Shown here: piece after piece, positions 10,461 through 20,954 of the stretch
Layout of the letters: each line of letters begins with the position of its first letter
How positions within the stretch are numbered: position 1 is the stretch's first letter
Assembly: GCF_000388065.1 (NCBI RefSeq)
Contig: NW_009242976.1
Location: 88,014 to 126,165, forward strand
Origin: Fonticula alba
Taxonomy: Eukaryota > Opisthokonta > Rotosphaerida > Fonticulaceae
Length of the DNA stretch: 38,152 bases
Reading direction: 5' to 3'
Notes under the pieces: model-generated
The model's database searches: none
What the model was told of the DNA's origin: nothing
The model's input: the letters and a program-made list of their open reading frames with translations, nothing else
Made by a program: the position numbers and the translations under genes

Positions 10461-12123
10461 TTATTCGGCTGGGGGCCCGCCTGCCAACTCATCGGGCCAT
10501 GGGCGACACCCACCATCATCCACGAAGAAGGAGCAGTGGCGGGACAAGTGCTGCTGCCCGGGCGGGAGGGTAGCCAGGCGGACCGTCCGGCGGACCCGCC
10601 GCGCCGGCTGGGGCTGGCTGATCCTCAAGACAGAGTCCCGCACAATCTCCAGCGCCAGAGCCGGCGACAGTCCGAACGGGCTGGCCTCAGGCCAGGCGTC
10701 AGTCCGGGAGTCATCATCGCAAGTGGCCTGGCCTGGCGATCCGGTGGCACGGGCCAGCACCGCCAGGGCATCAGCCAAAGCCTGCTGCTCGGCCGGGTCC
10801 TCCTCATCCTGGCGCTCGAGGGCCAGAATCGTGGATGGTCCGGCCGAGCGCCAGGCCAGCCCGAGTGCCGGCTTGGCAAGCGCCGGACCACTGCCTGCCC
10901 GCAGGCGAATATCCACAGGCAGTACATCCGATCCGACTCGCGGATGGATGGACCCATCGTCGCCGGTGTCGCAAGCCGAGCGATTGGAGATCTCCTCCTC
11001 CGGGGGGCCAAATTGGCCGGTAATTTGGTTTGTCACCATCACAATCAGCCCATATTTACAGGACAACAGGCGGAGCAGAGCGCCGAGTCTTCATCAAGTC
11101 GGGACGTTTGCAACAGGTCAGGGACGGAGCCGGAAGAAGCCCCCCGGGCTGGAAGCGAAGAGGAGACAAGAAGGGGAGAGGGAGGAAGATGGGGGGGGGG
11201 GGAGGGAGGGCATTGGAAGACAAGTTCCGCGAGAGTCGTACTCAAACATGACCTCGCTTCGCTGGGGAAGAGAGATTGGCGGGCCAAACTCATCTGAGCC
11301 CCAGAGATCCGGCTGATGCGCATGGCGAAAAGCGCCGGCAATCGAGTCAAGCACCAAGCCGCGGACTGGCTCGCCAGCTTTGAGCATCTAAAGGCATCCC
11401 ATCAGTGAATCATGAAACGAAAGAGCGGGGAAAGTGGGCAAGATGAGGATGGCAATTGGGAGGAGTGCGCACTGGCAGCAGGCGCTCCCGCAGGAGGAAG
11501 AGGAGTTGATGCGGGCCGATCGCCGCCGAGAGAAGGACATTCTCGGCGACAGACGTCTCAGCCGGTGGAAGCAGCTGGCACAGGCGTCGAATGCCAACGC
11601 CCATCGGCAATCCAGCCTCGGTGGTAATATGCGCCACTTGGCCACCGGTGTGCCGAGCTATTTGCAAGGCCAGGTGCAGGGCCAGCTGCGACTTGCCAGA
11701 GCCAGCCTCGCCAACCAGCTCGATGAAGGCCCCTGGACGGAGGCCCTGGCCCCCCGGGAGAATCTGATCCAGGCCAGGGAGGCCGGTCGGCACGGGGGTC
11801 GCATCTTCACGAGCAGGGAGCAGGGGGGCGGAGGGCGTAAGGAGACTTCCCTCATTGCTGTCTGGAGCAAATTCAAATGCCTGACCGCCAGCTGTCGACA
11901 ATGCTACCGCTCGGTCCCGAAGGAGACCTAGGGCAGCTTGGCGGCGGATTGCCTGAACTCGAGAGGGGTCCACCCCCGAGAGGACACTCATGAGGCGCTG
12001 GGGGGTGCAGAACAATACATCCCGGCAGGAGGCGATGCCAGCAGAGGTTAGGCGTGCAACGTGCGGGCCGGGCCCGAGGGCGGCCGCTAATCCCGCCGCG
12101 GGACTGTCGTAAGGACAATCCAT
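10461..12123 (-). CDS. XRCC3: RAD51 paralogue, XRCC3/Rad57-like
   Basis: Model: exons 12123-11473, 11387-11242 and 11088-10461; 474 aa. RAD51 paralogues assist strand exchange in homologous recombination. Visible parts: an N-terminal helical region; TGLPGLDQILPGG; Walker A GEAGSGKSQLALHLALQ at about residue 135-152; VAHITTEAGLP (compare YITTEGDLP of Rad57); LRERLLP spliced to MLKAGEPVRGLVLDSIAGAFR (Walker B, compare ARLVVIDSVAAPFR of XRCC3); QRSEVMFE spliced to LGALLRLLSCKYGLIV (compare SLGATLRELSSAF); MVTNQITG; and ALGLAWRSAG (compare ALGITWANQL). Both junctions restore XRCC3-like sequence with matching phase. The C-terminal third is longer and Ala/Asp/Pro-rich. The start codon was placed at the first ATG of the frame; an upstream GTG-opened extension is low-complexity. 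RAD51B or RAD51C is less likely because of the TTEAGLP motif. Confidence 0.75.
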
Positions 12124-12541
12124 CGAGGGGAAGAATACAGAGGGCGTGCGCACACACACACACACAAACGGAGGGAGGAGGAAAGGGGGGGGGGGCGGGG
12201 GGGGATTGGCAATGGGCCGGATTGTTTGAACGACATGGGGACATGTGGTCGAGGGTGTGGGGCTTCCTTTTGTAGTGCAAATACAGAGGGGTGAGCTTGA
12301 GACTCGAAGAGGGAGCGACGGGGGAGGGGGGGGGGGGGGGGGGGGGAGGACGACAGATCAATCCGCAAATGGCGCACGGGAAAAGGAGAGACGCATCCGA
12401 ACCGCGGCATGTGCGGAAAGCATCACCGACATCCCGGTAACCGCGACCGTCACCACCTTCACCATGCACTTGGGCAATCTCAAGCAGGACGCTGGCGAGG
12501 CCAGAGGCGATGGGCGGGGGAAAACAGCGACCGGGCCACAC
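12124..12541. repeat. Spacer with long G tracts between XRCC3 and the GlyRS exon
   Basis: Contains G runs near 12186-12204 and 12326-12347 on the plus strand (C on the sense strand of the minus genes), plus a short CA run at 12152-12165. An open stretch at about 12491-12400 on the minus strand can be joined in phase to the GlyRS exon (donor GTGTGG at 12541, acceptor at about 12492). It reads VLLEIAQVHGE...GRGYRDVGDAF, only vaguely like the GlyRS anticodon-binding domain. I do not call it coding. Confidence 0.5.
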
Positions 12542-12740
12542 ATCTCGATCAGCGGGGTGAAGGCAGCGTTGTTGGACAGCGGGGCCAGGACCGCCTTGAC
12601 CGGGGCCAGACGCGGGCTGAAGCGGAAGTAGCTGCGGGCGGTGTCCTCCTCGCGCAGGGTGAAGGTGTGCTCCAGGATGCAGTAGAGCAGGCGGCCGATA
12701 CCGAAGGACGGCTCAATGACACCGGGGACGAACTCGCGCA
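12542..12740 (-). pseudogene. Isolated glycyl-tRNA synthetase exon (fragment)
   Basis: The minus strand encodes VREFVPGVIEPSFGIGRLLY, ILEHTFTLREEDTARSYF and LAPVKAVLAPLSNN. This matches the end of the class II catalytic core (motif 3, EPSFGxGR) and the start of the anticodon-binding domain of eukaryotic GlyRS (VIEPSFGLGRIMY, FEHTF, PLSQN). A credible acceptor (CATGGCAG) precedes it, and a 24-base C run (sense) lies just upstream in the would-be intron. The remaining GlyRS is missing on both sides. Upstream, only about 240 bases separate it from the SRP72 stop. Downstream, XRCC3 begins within 420 bases, and no convincing rest of the anticodon-binding domain is present. It could be a duplicated exon relic, an alternative exon, or an assembly artefact. 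The reading frame is intact across the homologous part. Confidence 0.7.
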
Positions 12741-12980
12741 CTGCCATGGGGAGACGGGGGAGGGGGGGGGGGGGGGGGGGGGGGGAACAATTGAAGATAG
12801 ATCCTCCTTCAGGCAAATCTGGATGTGTATGTGTATTAGTACTCCCCCACGTAGGCGGGAGGCGCGGACACTGGTGTTCTTGCTTGAGCGACGATCGGGG
12901 AGCCCCAGCCCCGCTCGCGAGGGGCAGGAAGAGGACTGAGAGTGGGCATCTAACTCGCGGTGGCGCGACGCGTCAGGTGA

Positions 12981-13705
12981 TCAGCGGCGCTTCTTCTTCC
13001 CACCCTTGCCCTTGCTGCCGCCGCTGGAGCTGGTCGAGGAGGAGGCGGGAGCTGAAGCCATGGAAAGCCTGCGTGACGGCCGGGTGCACCGGGTGTGGTC
13101 GGAGAGAGAGAGGGAGAGAAGGTGTCAGTCATGAGATGAGTTGGTGCGCCGGGCAGAGGAGGCGGACTGAGGCCTTTTGCAACAAAGATGAGGCGAGATG
13201 GGAGTGGGACGGAGAACGCACTTGGTGTCCACCTGGGTCGAGCCCTGCGAGGTGGCATATCCGGTGGCCTGAACGGCCGCCTTGCGGGCACCGCGTGTGC
13301 CGGCCGCGCCGCCGCGCCGGGTGCGGAGATGCGGCGGGAACCAGCGCTCCGGGTCGAGGGTGGGCCGAGACACAAAGGTCGGGCCTGAGGCCAGCGAGTC
13401 AAGGGCAAAGGCCCCGGTCGGATGCCGGACAAAGCCAGCTGGCACGGCGTTCTTGCCACCGGCTTGATCGAGTTCCATGGCATCGGCGGAAGCGGCCTGC
13501 TGCTGGGCCACCGCCTCGCGCAGCTGCATCTTCAACTTGAGCAGGGCCTTGGCGTTCTTGGAGCGGGACTCGCGCACGCGCTGCGAAACCGCCGTGCTCT
13601 TGGCCGACAGCCGCTGGGCGGGGGTCCTGCGAAGAGGAGGGCAAAAAAAAAGTCCCCCAAACGGAACACCCCCGACCCCAGACACACACACACGCACACA
13701 CACAC

Positions 13706-13748
<43 letters not shown>

Positions 13749-15572
13749 AACACATACGAACAGAGACAGACAGACACCAAGACGGAGGGAGGAGGAAGGC
13801 CAAGGCGGGCCAGAAAGCAAGAAAGGTGTAAGTAGGGAGCAACTCGGACAAAAGACCAGCCACGCGAGCGTACATCTTCGACATGCTGGCGCGCCGGTGA
13901 CGCTCCCGACGAAGGGACGCCTTTTGCGCTACCCGGAGAAGGGTCTTCAGCGGGCCGGGCAGGCGGCGACGATAGTACGGATGAGCGGTCAGGCGGTTGA
14001 CCGACCGGACGAACTTGCGCAGGTGCGGCGCGGCATCCGTGCCAGCGGGCCTGTGGATGGGGGAATTCAATGTACGCCATCACGGCAAGGCACGGGTCAG
14101 TCGCTCGAAGGGCAAGCCGGCAGGAAGGACCATGGCCATGGTAGCCGCCAACGTACAGAGGCTCGGAGGAGGTGATGCCCGAGCAGAGGGCGGCCTGCCG
14201 AGCCCGAGCATAGGTCCCCAAGGCCTGGATGAAATGCCCCGCCTCCAGGAGCCGAGCACGGTCAAGCAGTTGGCTCGGAGACTGCCGAGCACCATGGTCA
14301 TCGGTCAGAGGCACAGTCTTCTCAAGCTGCTGCTTGAGGTGGCTCGAGGCACTATCCAATTGACGAAGGGCCTCCTCCAGGAGCTCCCCCAGGGCCAGCT
14401 GCTCCTCGGTGACGATGGCCAGGATCTCGGACAGGCGCTCGGCAGACAGGCCGGTCTCCGGGTGGTCCTTCAGCACGGCCAGCAGGTCGCCCTTGCGGAA
14501 TTGCTCAAGCGTCGGGACCAGCGAAGCAGCGGCGTTGTACCGGGCAGCGGCGGACTTATCCATCCACTGTGATGACGGGATGAGTGCGTGTGTGTGTGAG
14601 AGAGAGGGGGGGGGGGGGGGCGGGCGGCATGCGGGGGCAACGGGAGGAACAAAAGGACGGGGCAAGACGAGAGGGAGACCAAAAAGACGTACTTCCGAGT
14701 CGGGGAAGTCCAAGCGTCCCTTGGCACAGGCGGCAACGAGGTTGGCGAAAATCTTCTCATACTCCGGGCTCTCCTGTCATTGTTGAGGGGAGGAAAGAAG
14801 GGATTAGACATGGTGCCATCGGTAACCTCACGACCAGAAGACCCGGCGCATACCTGAGGCGTGGAAGCTAGAACGCCCTTCAAGAGTTCAACACACCGGG
14901 AGAACTGACCCTGCTCAAAGAGCTGGCACAGGAGCGCGGGCAATCTTGGAGTTAGTCAATGCCGAGCTGGGTGGCGAGGTCCTGGGATGGGGAATGGCCG
15001 ACGCACGATCTGCGAACGCAGCAGGGCGGCCGGACGCTCGGCAATGGCATAGCCCTCGCGCTCAGCCCGAGCCATCAGCTCCTCCGCCAGAGGGAGGTTA
15101 CGCAGGAGGAAGGCCGAATAGGCGGCAATCAGAGCAGCCTGCTGGCGCTCGGCCACCGTGTGGGCCGACTTGCCAGTGCAATTGTCCAGGATGTGCAGCG
15201 CGTCGCGCAGAGCCGCATCCACATGCGACACTTGCCGCGCGGCGGCCGGCTCAACAAACTCCCCGGTATCGCACGGGACAAAAAGGCTGGGCTTCATGTG
15301 GATGTAGGCCGCGGCGCGCAGGCGAAGCAGGTCCACATCCATTGGGGGCTTGAGCTGGGCTGTGTCGGAGGCCGGAGGAGGGTCAGACAGGAGTAGGGTG
15401 AAAGGCGTGTGCGTGCGTCAAAAACATGCATATGCATGTGCATGTATGTGTGTGTGTGTGTGTGACAGGAGTGCATGCTGGCAAGCATACCATTCAGCTC
15501 GGACAGCAGACGCTGAGGGTCAGCGGGGAACTTCCCCGACAGGTGAGAGGCGATGGTCTTCCGCAAGCTCAT
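12981..15572 (-). CDS. SRP72: Signal recognition particle subunit SRP72
   Basis: Eight exons in consistent phase: 15572-15491, 15359-15007, 14922-14854, 14773-14693, 14566-14157, 14050-13874, 13626-13222 and 13068-12981; 554 aa. SRP72 pairs with SRP68 and binds 7SL RNA in the particle that targets nascent chains to the ER. The signature is the C-terminal PTLDPERWFPPHLRTRRG, matching PDPERWLPMRER in human SRP72, followed by an Ala/Ser-rich tail ending SKGKGGKKKRR. TPR-like helices include LFEQGQFSRCVELLKGVL (compare LYRLERYDECLAVYRDLV), FANLVAACAK and ARYNAAASLV (compare LCYNTACALI). A very basic stretch (RRERHRRASMSKM) and a coiled-coil-like stretch (SKNAKALLKLKMQLREAV) precede the PERW motif. 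The protein is about 115 residues shorter than human, and the second half of the TPR array looks reduced. The branch-like sequence GACTAAC lies before exon 3. Confidence 0.82.
13679..13747. repeat. CA/TG microsatellite in an SRP72 intron
   Basis: A long, slightly interrupted (CA)n run on the plus strand lies in the intron between SRP72 exons 6 and 7 (13627-13873). On the sense strand it is (TG)n. It may be polymorphic in length. Confidence 0.9.
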
Positions 15573-16117
15573 TTCGGAATGTGGACGCGGAAAGAAGGAG
15601 AAAGGAAGGGGAGGGGATAGTCACGACTAAGGGCCGTCAACCGCCGGGCCCCACTTGCCCAAGAGATTCCCTCCACTCGCGGCCGTCGCCCACCGAAGGG
15701 TGAACCCCGCCGCAAGCTGGCCCAGACATCGCGGCGGCCGGGTATGGCCTGAGGCAGAACATTGCGGAGTCTCGGATCATACCAGGGACCGAGAGTTAGT
15801 CCGGGGAGGGAGACACCAGCCGGCGGGCCATTCGTTGGGGACAGACAGCATGCTGCCCACGGGCGGGGCCGGTCCATCGGCAGCTGGGTGTGTCTATGTT
15901 TTTTTCCCCCCCCCTATCCAGGTTCGCGGACAGCCTCTCTTCTTCCTCGGGCCGGGGCTTGCCCGCAAAGAGCATCTCCATACTTCGTGCACCACGCCCG
16001 AGGCGGGAGCCGGGCCGAGAAACAGTGCCCAACAGCAGCACCCTCCCCCCCCCCCCTCCCCCCTCCCTCGCGCCTTCCTGCCTCCAAGTGCCCCTCGCTC
16101 TTTTTCCCCTTCTCCCG
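15573..16117. promoter_or_regulatory. Divergent intergenic region between SRP72 and BLOC1S4
   Basis: These 545 bases separate the start codons of two genes read in opposite directions, so the region should hold both promoters. It contains a T5-C10 tract at 15900-15914 and C runs near 16044-16057. No TATA box or known element stands out. The minus strand has an open frame (15877-15569) without recognisable protein features. Confidence 0.5.
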
Positions 16118-17049
16118 ATGTCTGCCGATGTCCCTGCGTCGCCCGAGATCGTCCCCCTGACGCCGGCCGACGTGACGGCCGGTCTCGGGCGGCCCTACGC
16201 TTACTACATCGCCAGCCGGGGCGCGTGGCAGGAATCCTGCCAGCCGGAGATCAATGCCCTTGGAGACAGTGTTGATGAGGCGCTTCTTCGCCTGGATGAG
16301 CGCTCGGCCCTCGTTCGGGCAATGCTCAACCAGCAGATTTCCGACTCGGCCGAGGCCCAGCGCGAACTGGCCGCCGTCGCCGAGCGTCTCTCCACCGTCT
16401 ACCAACAGATCGATGTGCTGGATGTACGCCTGCCGGAGCCCTCTTTGCCCTTGCCCTGCCCCTTCTGGCCGTGCACCTAGTGCTGACATGCCCCCACTTC
16501 CGCTGTCCTCTCGCCGCACGCGCCTCCCCTCGGCGCCCTCGCTCCGGTCTGCCGGCCTCGCAGGACATCGTGGCCCGAGTCCGCGCAGCTGTCCAGCAGA
16601 TGGCCCTGGCCGTGGACCAGGCCGAGTATCACTATGATCACTCGCCCACGGTCCGGCCGACGCCCGTCGAATCGACCTATGGCCATGGCGCAGGTCAGCC
16701 CCCGGTGCCGGCGCAGACGCCCAAGGTGCCCCCGACCGCCTCCCCCTCCCCCTCCTCTTCCTCTTCTTCCACCTTTGGAGTTCGTAGCACCTTCTCCGCC
16801 CTGGCATCGCGCTGGTCGCGAAGCGTGTCCGAAGTGCTCTCGGTCAGTTCCTCTCCAAAAATGCCCGTGCCCACCGTCCCGATCATGCCGGAGTTTCACC
16901 CGCCGCCGGTTTTCTCCGCCGAGGCCATCATCTGCCAAGCGCTGGAGCAAGGCGCCGTCGCCCGGGCAGCGGCCACGGCGGCCGCCACCGCGCCCAGTGC
17001 GGGCAGCAGGGCACCCGAGCCTCCGCAGAACGCCGATGCTACTGTGTAA
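16118..17049 (+). CDS. BLOC1S4: BLOC-1 subunit 4 (cappuccino)-like protein
   Basis: Model: exons 16118-16423 and 16564-17049, phase 0; 263 aa. BLOC-1 is a cytosolic coiled-coil complex for endosome to lysosome-related-organelle traffic. Similarity to human BLOC1S4 runs in order: GRPYAYYIASRGAWQ (compare GYAACLLPG); ALGDSVDEALLRLDERSALV (compare ALDASLEDLLTRVDEFVGML); VAERLSTVYQQIDVLDDIVA across the splice (compare AAEMRRIYSRIDRLEAFVRM); and VRAAVQQMALAVDQAE (compare VGGRVARMEEQVTKAE). The conserved IDxL(E/D) motif sits exactly at the exon junction, which supports the donor GTACGC and acceptor TCGCAG. The C-terminal 150 residues are low-complexity Pro/Ser/Ala. The frame is open upstream of 16118, but the upstream sequence looks like untranslated low complexity. 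Another coiled-coil BLOC or BORC subunit is the main alternative. Confidence 0.68.
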
Positions 17050-18474
17050 TTCTGATATTATATATCCAAATCACATGATGCATCTATATGGTCTCCTGGG
17101 CTTGGGCCCCTCCCATGGCCATTTTCTCGGTTGGTGGGGTGGTGTGTGTGTGTGTGTGCGCGCGCGCGCGCGTGCGTCTTCGTGCGCGTGTGTCCCCATT
17201 GTCGGGGGTCCCCGTGTCGGCGAAAAGTGCCTCCCTTCGGCTCAGGGCAGCTGCCCGGGGGCCGGGCGAGCCGGGACCTACCCTACTGGCGGATCGGCTG
17301 CCGGGATCCCGGGAAAGTGAGCGGGGGAGGAAAGCCGACACCGAGACGCTGGCCGAGAGTAGGGTTGGCAGGCGAGCCGTGCATGCATCTTGTCCTGCTC
17401 GGGGAGCCGGGTTTCCCCGGTCTCTGGCTGTCTCTCCTTCTCGTCCCCCCCCCCCCCTTTGTCTCTCTCTCTCTCCCCCATGCGTCTCTCTTTGCCTGTC
17501 CGTGTGACTGCGGGGTCCCTGGGAATGTGTGAACACAAGTGTGAGCATTGCTCCTCCCACCTATTTCCATGACTGGGGGGGCGGGGGTGGGGGGCCGCTG
17601 GGGGCTAATGACTAAAGAAAAAGGGTATTCCCCAGCCACGGTGGCAGCCCGGAGAGGCGGGGGGTGACGAGGATGGAGGTGACTTACACAGGGGGGGGGG
17701 GGGCAAGGGCCATGCACATTCTCATCTCTGAGCCCCCTCTGATGTGCCAGTCTCCCCCGTTCGCCTGGAGGCCTTTTGCGCCATGCCCCCCTCGGGCGGC
17801 GCAAACGCGAGCCCCTTCGCTCCGTAGACCACGAAAAAGAGAACAGTCTAGAGGAGTGGGCACAGGCTCGCGCCCCACACCTCCGGAGACTGGCCTACGT
17901 CACCAGGCCCAGGGCCCATGTGCCGGCGCATGGGGGCTTTTCGAGTGGAGGACCACGGTTGCCCCAACATTGCACCCCCCAGAGAGGGGCGGGGGACGGG
18001 GGGGCGGCGGAGTGAGGGTGGGCAACGGACAGGACTCGGTCAGATCGGCTGGGGTCCCGCCGAAAACATGCGGCCTCGTCCCGCCCCCCTGCCCCCCGCC
18101 CCCCGCCCCCCTGCCGTGTCCTGCCCGCTGGGTGGGCGGGCACCTGGTGAACGGGTGCGCGCGTTCGCCCGGAAAGAAAAGGGGGAATCCTCCCTCGTAA
18201 GCCCAGGGGGGGGATCAGCCCCGACACTTGTTTCCGCAAAGAGTTTGCCACACAAAAGGACCCTCGTTCCTTGACCTTTTTGCACTCCCCTCCCCCGAAC
18301 TCGGTACCGTTTCCCTCCCCCCCCCCTCCCACCCTTCTATTTTGTTGATATACCTTCCGTCCCACTCCTTGCCCACCCCCTTCTCCGCTCCCCTCCTCTC
18401 TCCCCCGTCCACCCCCCCCCCTTCCCCCTGCCCCCCGTCCCTGCGCTGACCGGCCATCCCATTTTTATGCAGAC
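17050..18474. other. Intergenic low complexity between BLOC1S4 and ALDH7A1
   Basis: An AT-rich patch directly after the BLOC1S4 stop (17051-17092, with TATTATATATCC) may serve in 3'-end formation. Beyond it lie a TG/CG run (17141-17173), C and CT runs (17448-17475), G runs (17690-17703) and pyrimidine-rich sequence leading up to the ALDH7A1 start. Open frames on both strands lack domain features. No RNA gene was seen. Confidence 0.55.
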
Positions 18475-20406
18475 ATGTTCGCCCTTCGCTCCGCCTCCCT
18501 CCTCTCCCGCGGTCGCCTTTACTCCACCATGACTCCCTGCGCTGCCTCCCAGGCCCTGCACGCCAAGTACCCCTTCCTCAAGGACCTTGGCATCAACGCC
18601 GTCAACGATGGTGTCTACAACGGCACCTGGGGCGGTAACGGTCCCGTTGTCACCTCCATGAACCCGACCACCGGCGAGCCCATTGCCCAGGTCAAGACCG
18701 TGCGTGGCCCATCCTCCCGAACTCCACGGCGAATTCTTCCCCTGCCACTCTGCACACCGCAAACGCCTTCCCCGCACTCGCCTGCCTCACCATGGCGTGT
18801 ACCACTCACTCACCTCCCTCCCCCTCCCCTGCCCCCCCTCAACCAACTGACATGATCCTTCAGTCCACCGTCGAGGAGTACCACCAGACCGTCCAGAAGA
18901 TGAACGAGGCCAAGGCCCTGTGGGCTGCCGTCCCCGCCCCCAAGCGTGGTGAGATTGTCCGCCAGATCGGTGACGAGCTCCGCAACAAGATCGAGCCCCT
19001 TGGCAAGCTCGTCTCCCTGGAGATGGGCAAGATCCTGGCCGAGGGCATTGGCGAGGTCCAGGAGTACGTCGACATTGCCGAGTACGCCGTCGGTCTCAGC
19101 CGCATGCTCAACGGCTCGGTCATCCCCTCCGAGCGCCCGAACCACATGATGTACGAGCACTGGAGCCCCCTCGGCAACGTCGGTGTCATCTCGGCCTTCA
19201 ACTTCCCGGTTGCCGTCTTCGGCTGGAACAGTGCCCTGGCCATGGTTTGCGGTGACCTCACCGTCTGGAAGGGCGCCCCCTCCACCAACCTCTGCTCCGT
19301 CGCCGTGACCAAGATCATTGCCGACGTCCTGGAGCGCAACAACCTCCCCGGTGCCATTGCCTCTCTGACCACCGGTGACGTTGACATCGGCAAGGCCATC
19401 GCCGCCGATACCAACCTCCCGCTCGTGTCCTTCACCGGTAGCACTCACGTGCGTTCTCTGGCGCCCTCCCCCTCTCTCTCTCTCTCTCACGCGCTCTCCT
19501 TCGCCCCGGACTTCTTTTCTTTTCCCTCCTTCGGATCTTGCTTGACTTTCCGCCCCGCGCATTTTCTTTGCTGACCATCCTCCCGCGGCCCTCCCCCATG
19601 CTCGCTTGATCATGCAGATCGGTCGCAAGGTTGGCACTGTCGTCCAGGAGCGCTTCGGTCGCCCCCTCCTCGAGCTTGGCGGCAACAACGCCGTCATCGT
19701 CATGGATGATGCCGACCTCGACCTGGCCGTTCGCGGTGTGCTCTTTGCCTCGGTCGGTACCGCCGGCCAGCGCTGCACCTCCTGCCGCCGCCTCCTCCTC
19801 CACGAGAAGATCCACGACGAGTTCATCGAGCGTCTGACCGCCGCCTACAAGCAGGTTCGCATTGGCGACCCCCTGGAGGAGGGCGTTCTCTGCGGCCCGC
19901 TCCACTCTCAGGTGTCCGTCGACAACTACCTGAACGCCATCTCCCAGGTCGAGGCCCAGGGCGGCAAGATCCTGTACGGTGGCAAGACCCTGCCCGAGCT
20001 CGGCCCCCACTTCGTCATGCCCACCATCACCGCCATGCCGCATGACGCCCCCCTGGTCCACTCCGAGACCTTTGCCCCGATTCTGCACACCATCAAGTTC
20101 AGCACCTTCGAGGAGGCCGTCCAGATCAACAACTCCGTCAAGCAGGGTCTCACCTCGGCCCTCTTCACCAAGGACCCCCAGCAGATCTTCAAGTGGATCG
20201 GTCCCCTTGGCTCTGACTGCGGCATCATCAATGTCAACATGCCCACCAGCGGTGCCGAGATTGGTGGCGCCTTCGGTGGTGAGAAGGAGACCGGTGGCGG
20301 TCGCGAGTCTGGCTCCGACTCCTGGAAGCAGTACATGCGCCGCTCCACTGTCACCGTCAACTATGGCTCCAGCCTCCCCCTGGCCCAGGGCATCAAGTTT
20401 GACTAA
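18475..20406 (+). CDS. ALDH7A1: Alpha-aminoadipic semialdehyde dehydrogenase (antiquitin)
   Basis: Model: exons 18475-18699, 18864-19448 and 19618-20406, all phase 0; 532 aa. This NAD-dependent enzyme oxidises alpha-aminoadipic semialdehyde in lysine catabolism and detoxifies other aldehydes. Evidence: [18 protein letters not shown] (cofactor site), [14 protein letters not shown] across the second intron, the general-base Glu in [12 protein letters not shown], the catalytic Cys in [12 protein letters not shown], and the ALDH7-type [21 protein letters not shown]. The C-terminus is [14 protein letters not shown]. The N-terminus ([17 protein letters not shown]) is Arg/Ser-rich without acids, as in a mitochondrial presequence. 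A second Met at residue 19 (MTPCAASQ) could give a cytosolic form. Both donors are GTGCGT. Codon use is the strongly C-ending type of a highly expressed gene. Confidence 0.96.
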
Positions 20407-20954
20407 GCGCGCCATGTGTGTGTGTGTGTGTGCATGTGCATGTGCATCACCGAAAGGTCTCCCCGGAGATGGCGTGTGCTTTCTCCCTCTCTGCGCGTTT
20501 TCGGGGGAGAGGGGCTGCACACTTCTGGGGAAACTGCGCGCGGGCATGCCTTCTTTCCTCCCCCTTTGCCGGTGCCTCGTTTTCCTCTGTGCCGCGCGTG
20601 TTGCATCTGTCATGCATCCTCACTCCCCCCTCCCCTCCCCCCCCCCTGTGGGGAAACAATACACATTCACGCCCCGCATCCCCCGAAAAACAAAAGTGAC
20701 GAGTCTGCACCCTCCTCTATTGTCTGCCTCCTGCCGAGCAGCAGCAGGGGCGGCACATGCTCTGTGGGTTGGAGAGGAGGAGAGTTGGGGAAGATAATGA
20801 AGAGGGGAGAGGGAGAGAGAGAGAGAACAAGCAAACAAGGACAGTATATTTTGTGTGTGCGAATATGCGCGCTTCCGTGTAGATAGATACAAGAAGGCAG
20901 AGTATGACCCGAGAAGGGCCGAACGGGGGGGGGGAGGGGGGGGGGGAGCGACAA
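20407..20954. other. Convergent 3' intergenic region
   Basis: This region lies between the stop codons of ALDH7A1 (plus) and DHX8 (minus). It contains a TG run at 20415-20431, TGCATG repeats, C runs near 20629-20646, a GA run near 20806-20824 and a G run near 20926-20946. No gene is recognised. Confidence 0.65.

Noticed and set aside
12400-12491. Continuation of the glycyl-tRNA synthetase anticodon-binding domain
   Set aside because: It can be spliced in phase, but only a loose resemblance (GRGYRDVGDAF against GRRYARTDEIGVAF) is seen and the expected IDFDT and later segments are absent.
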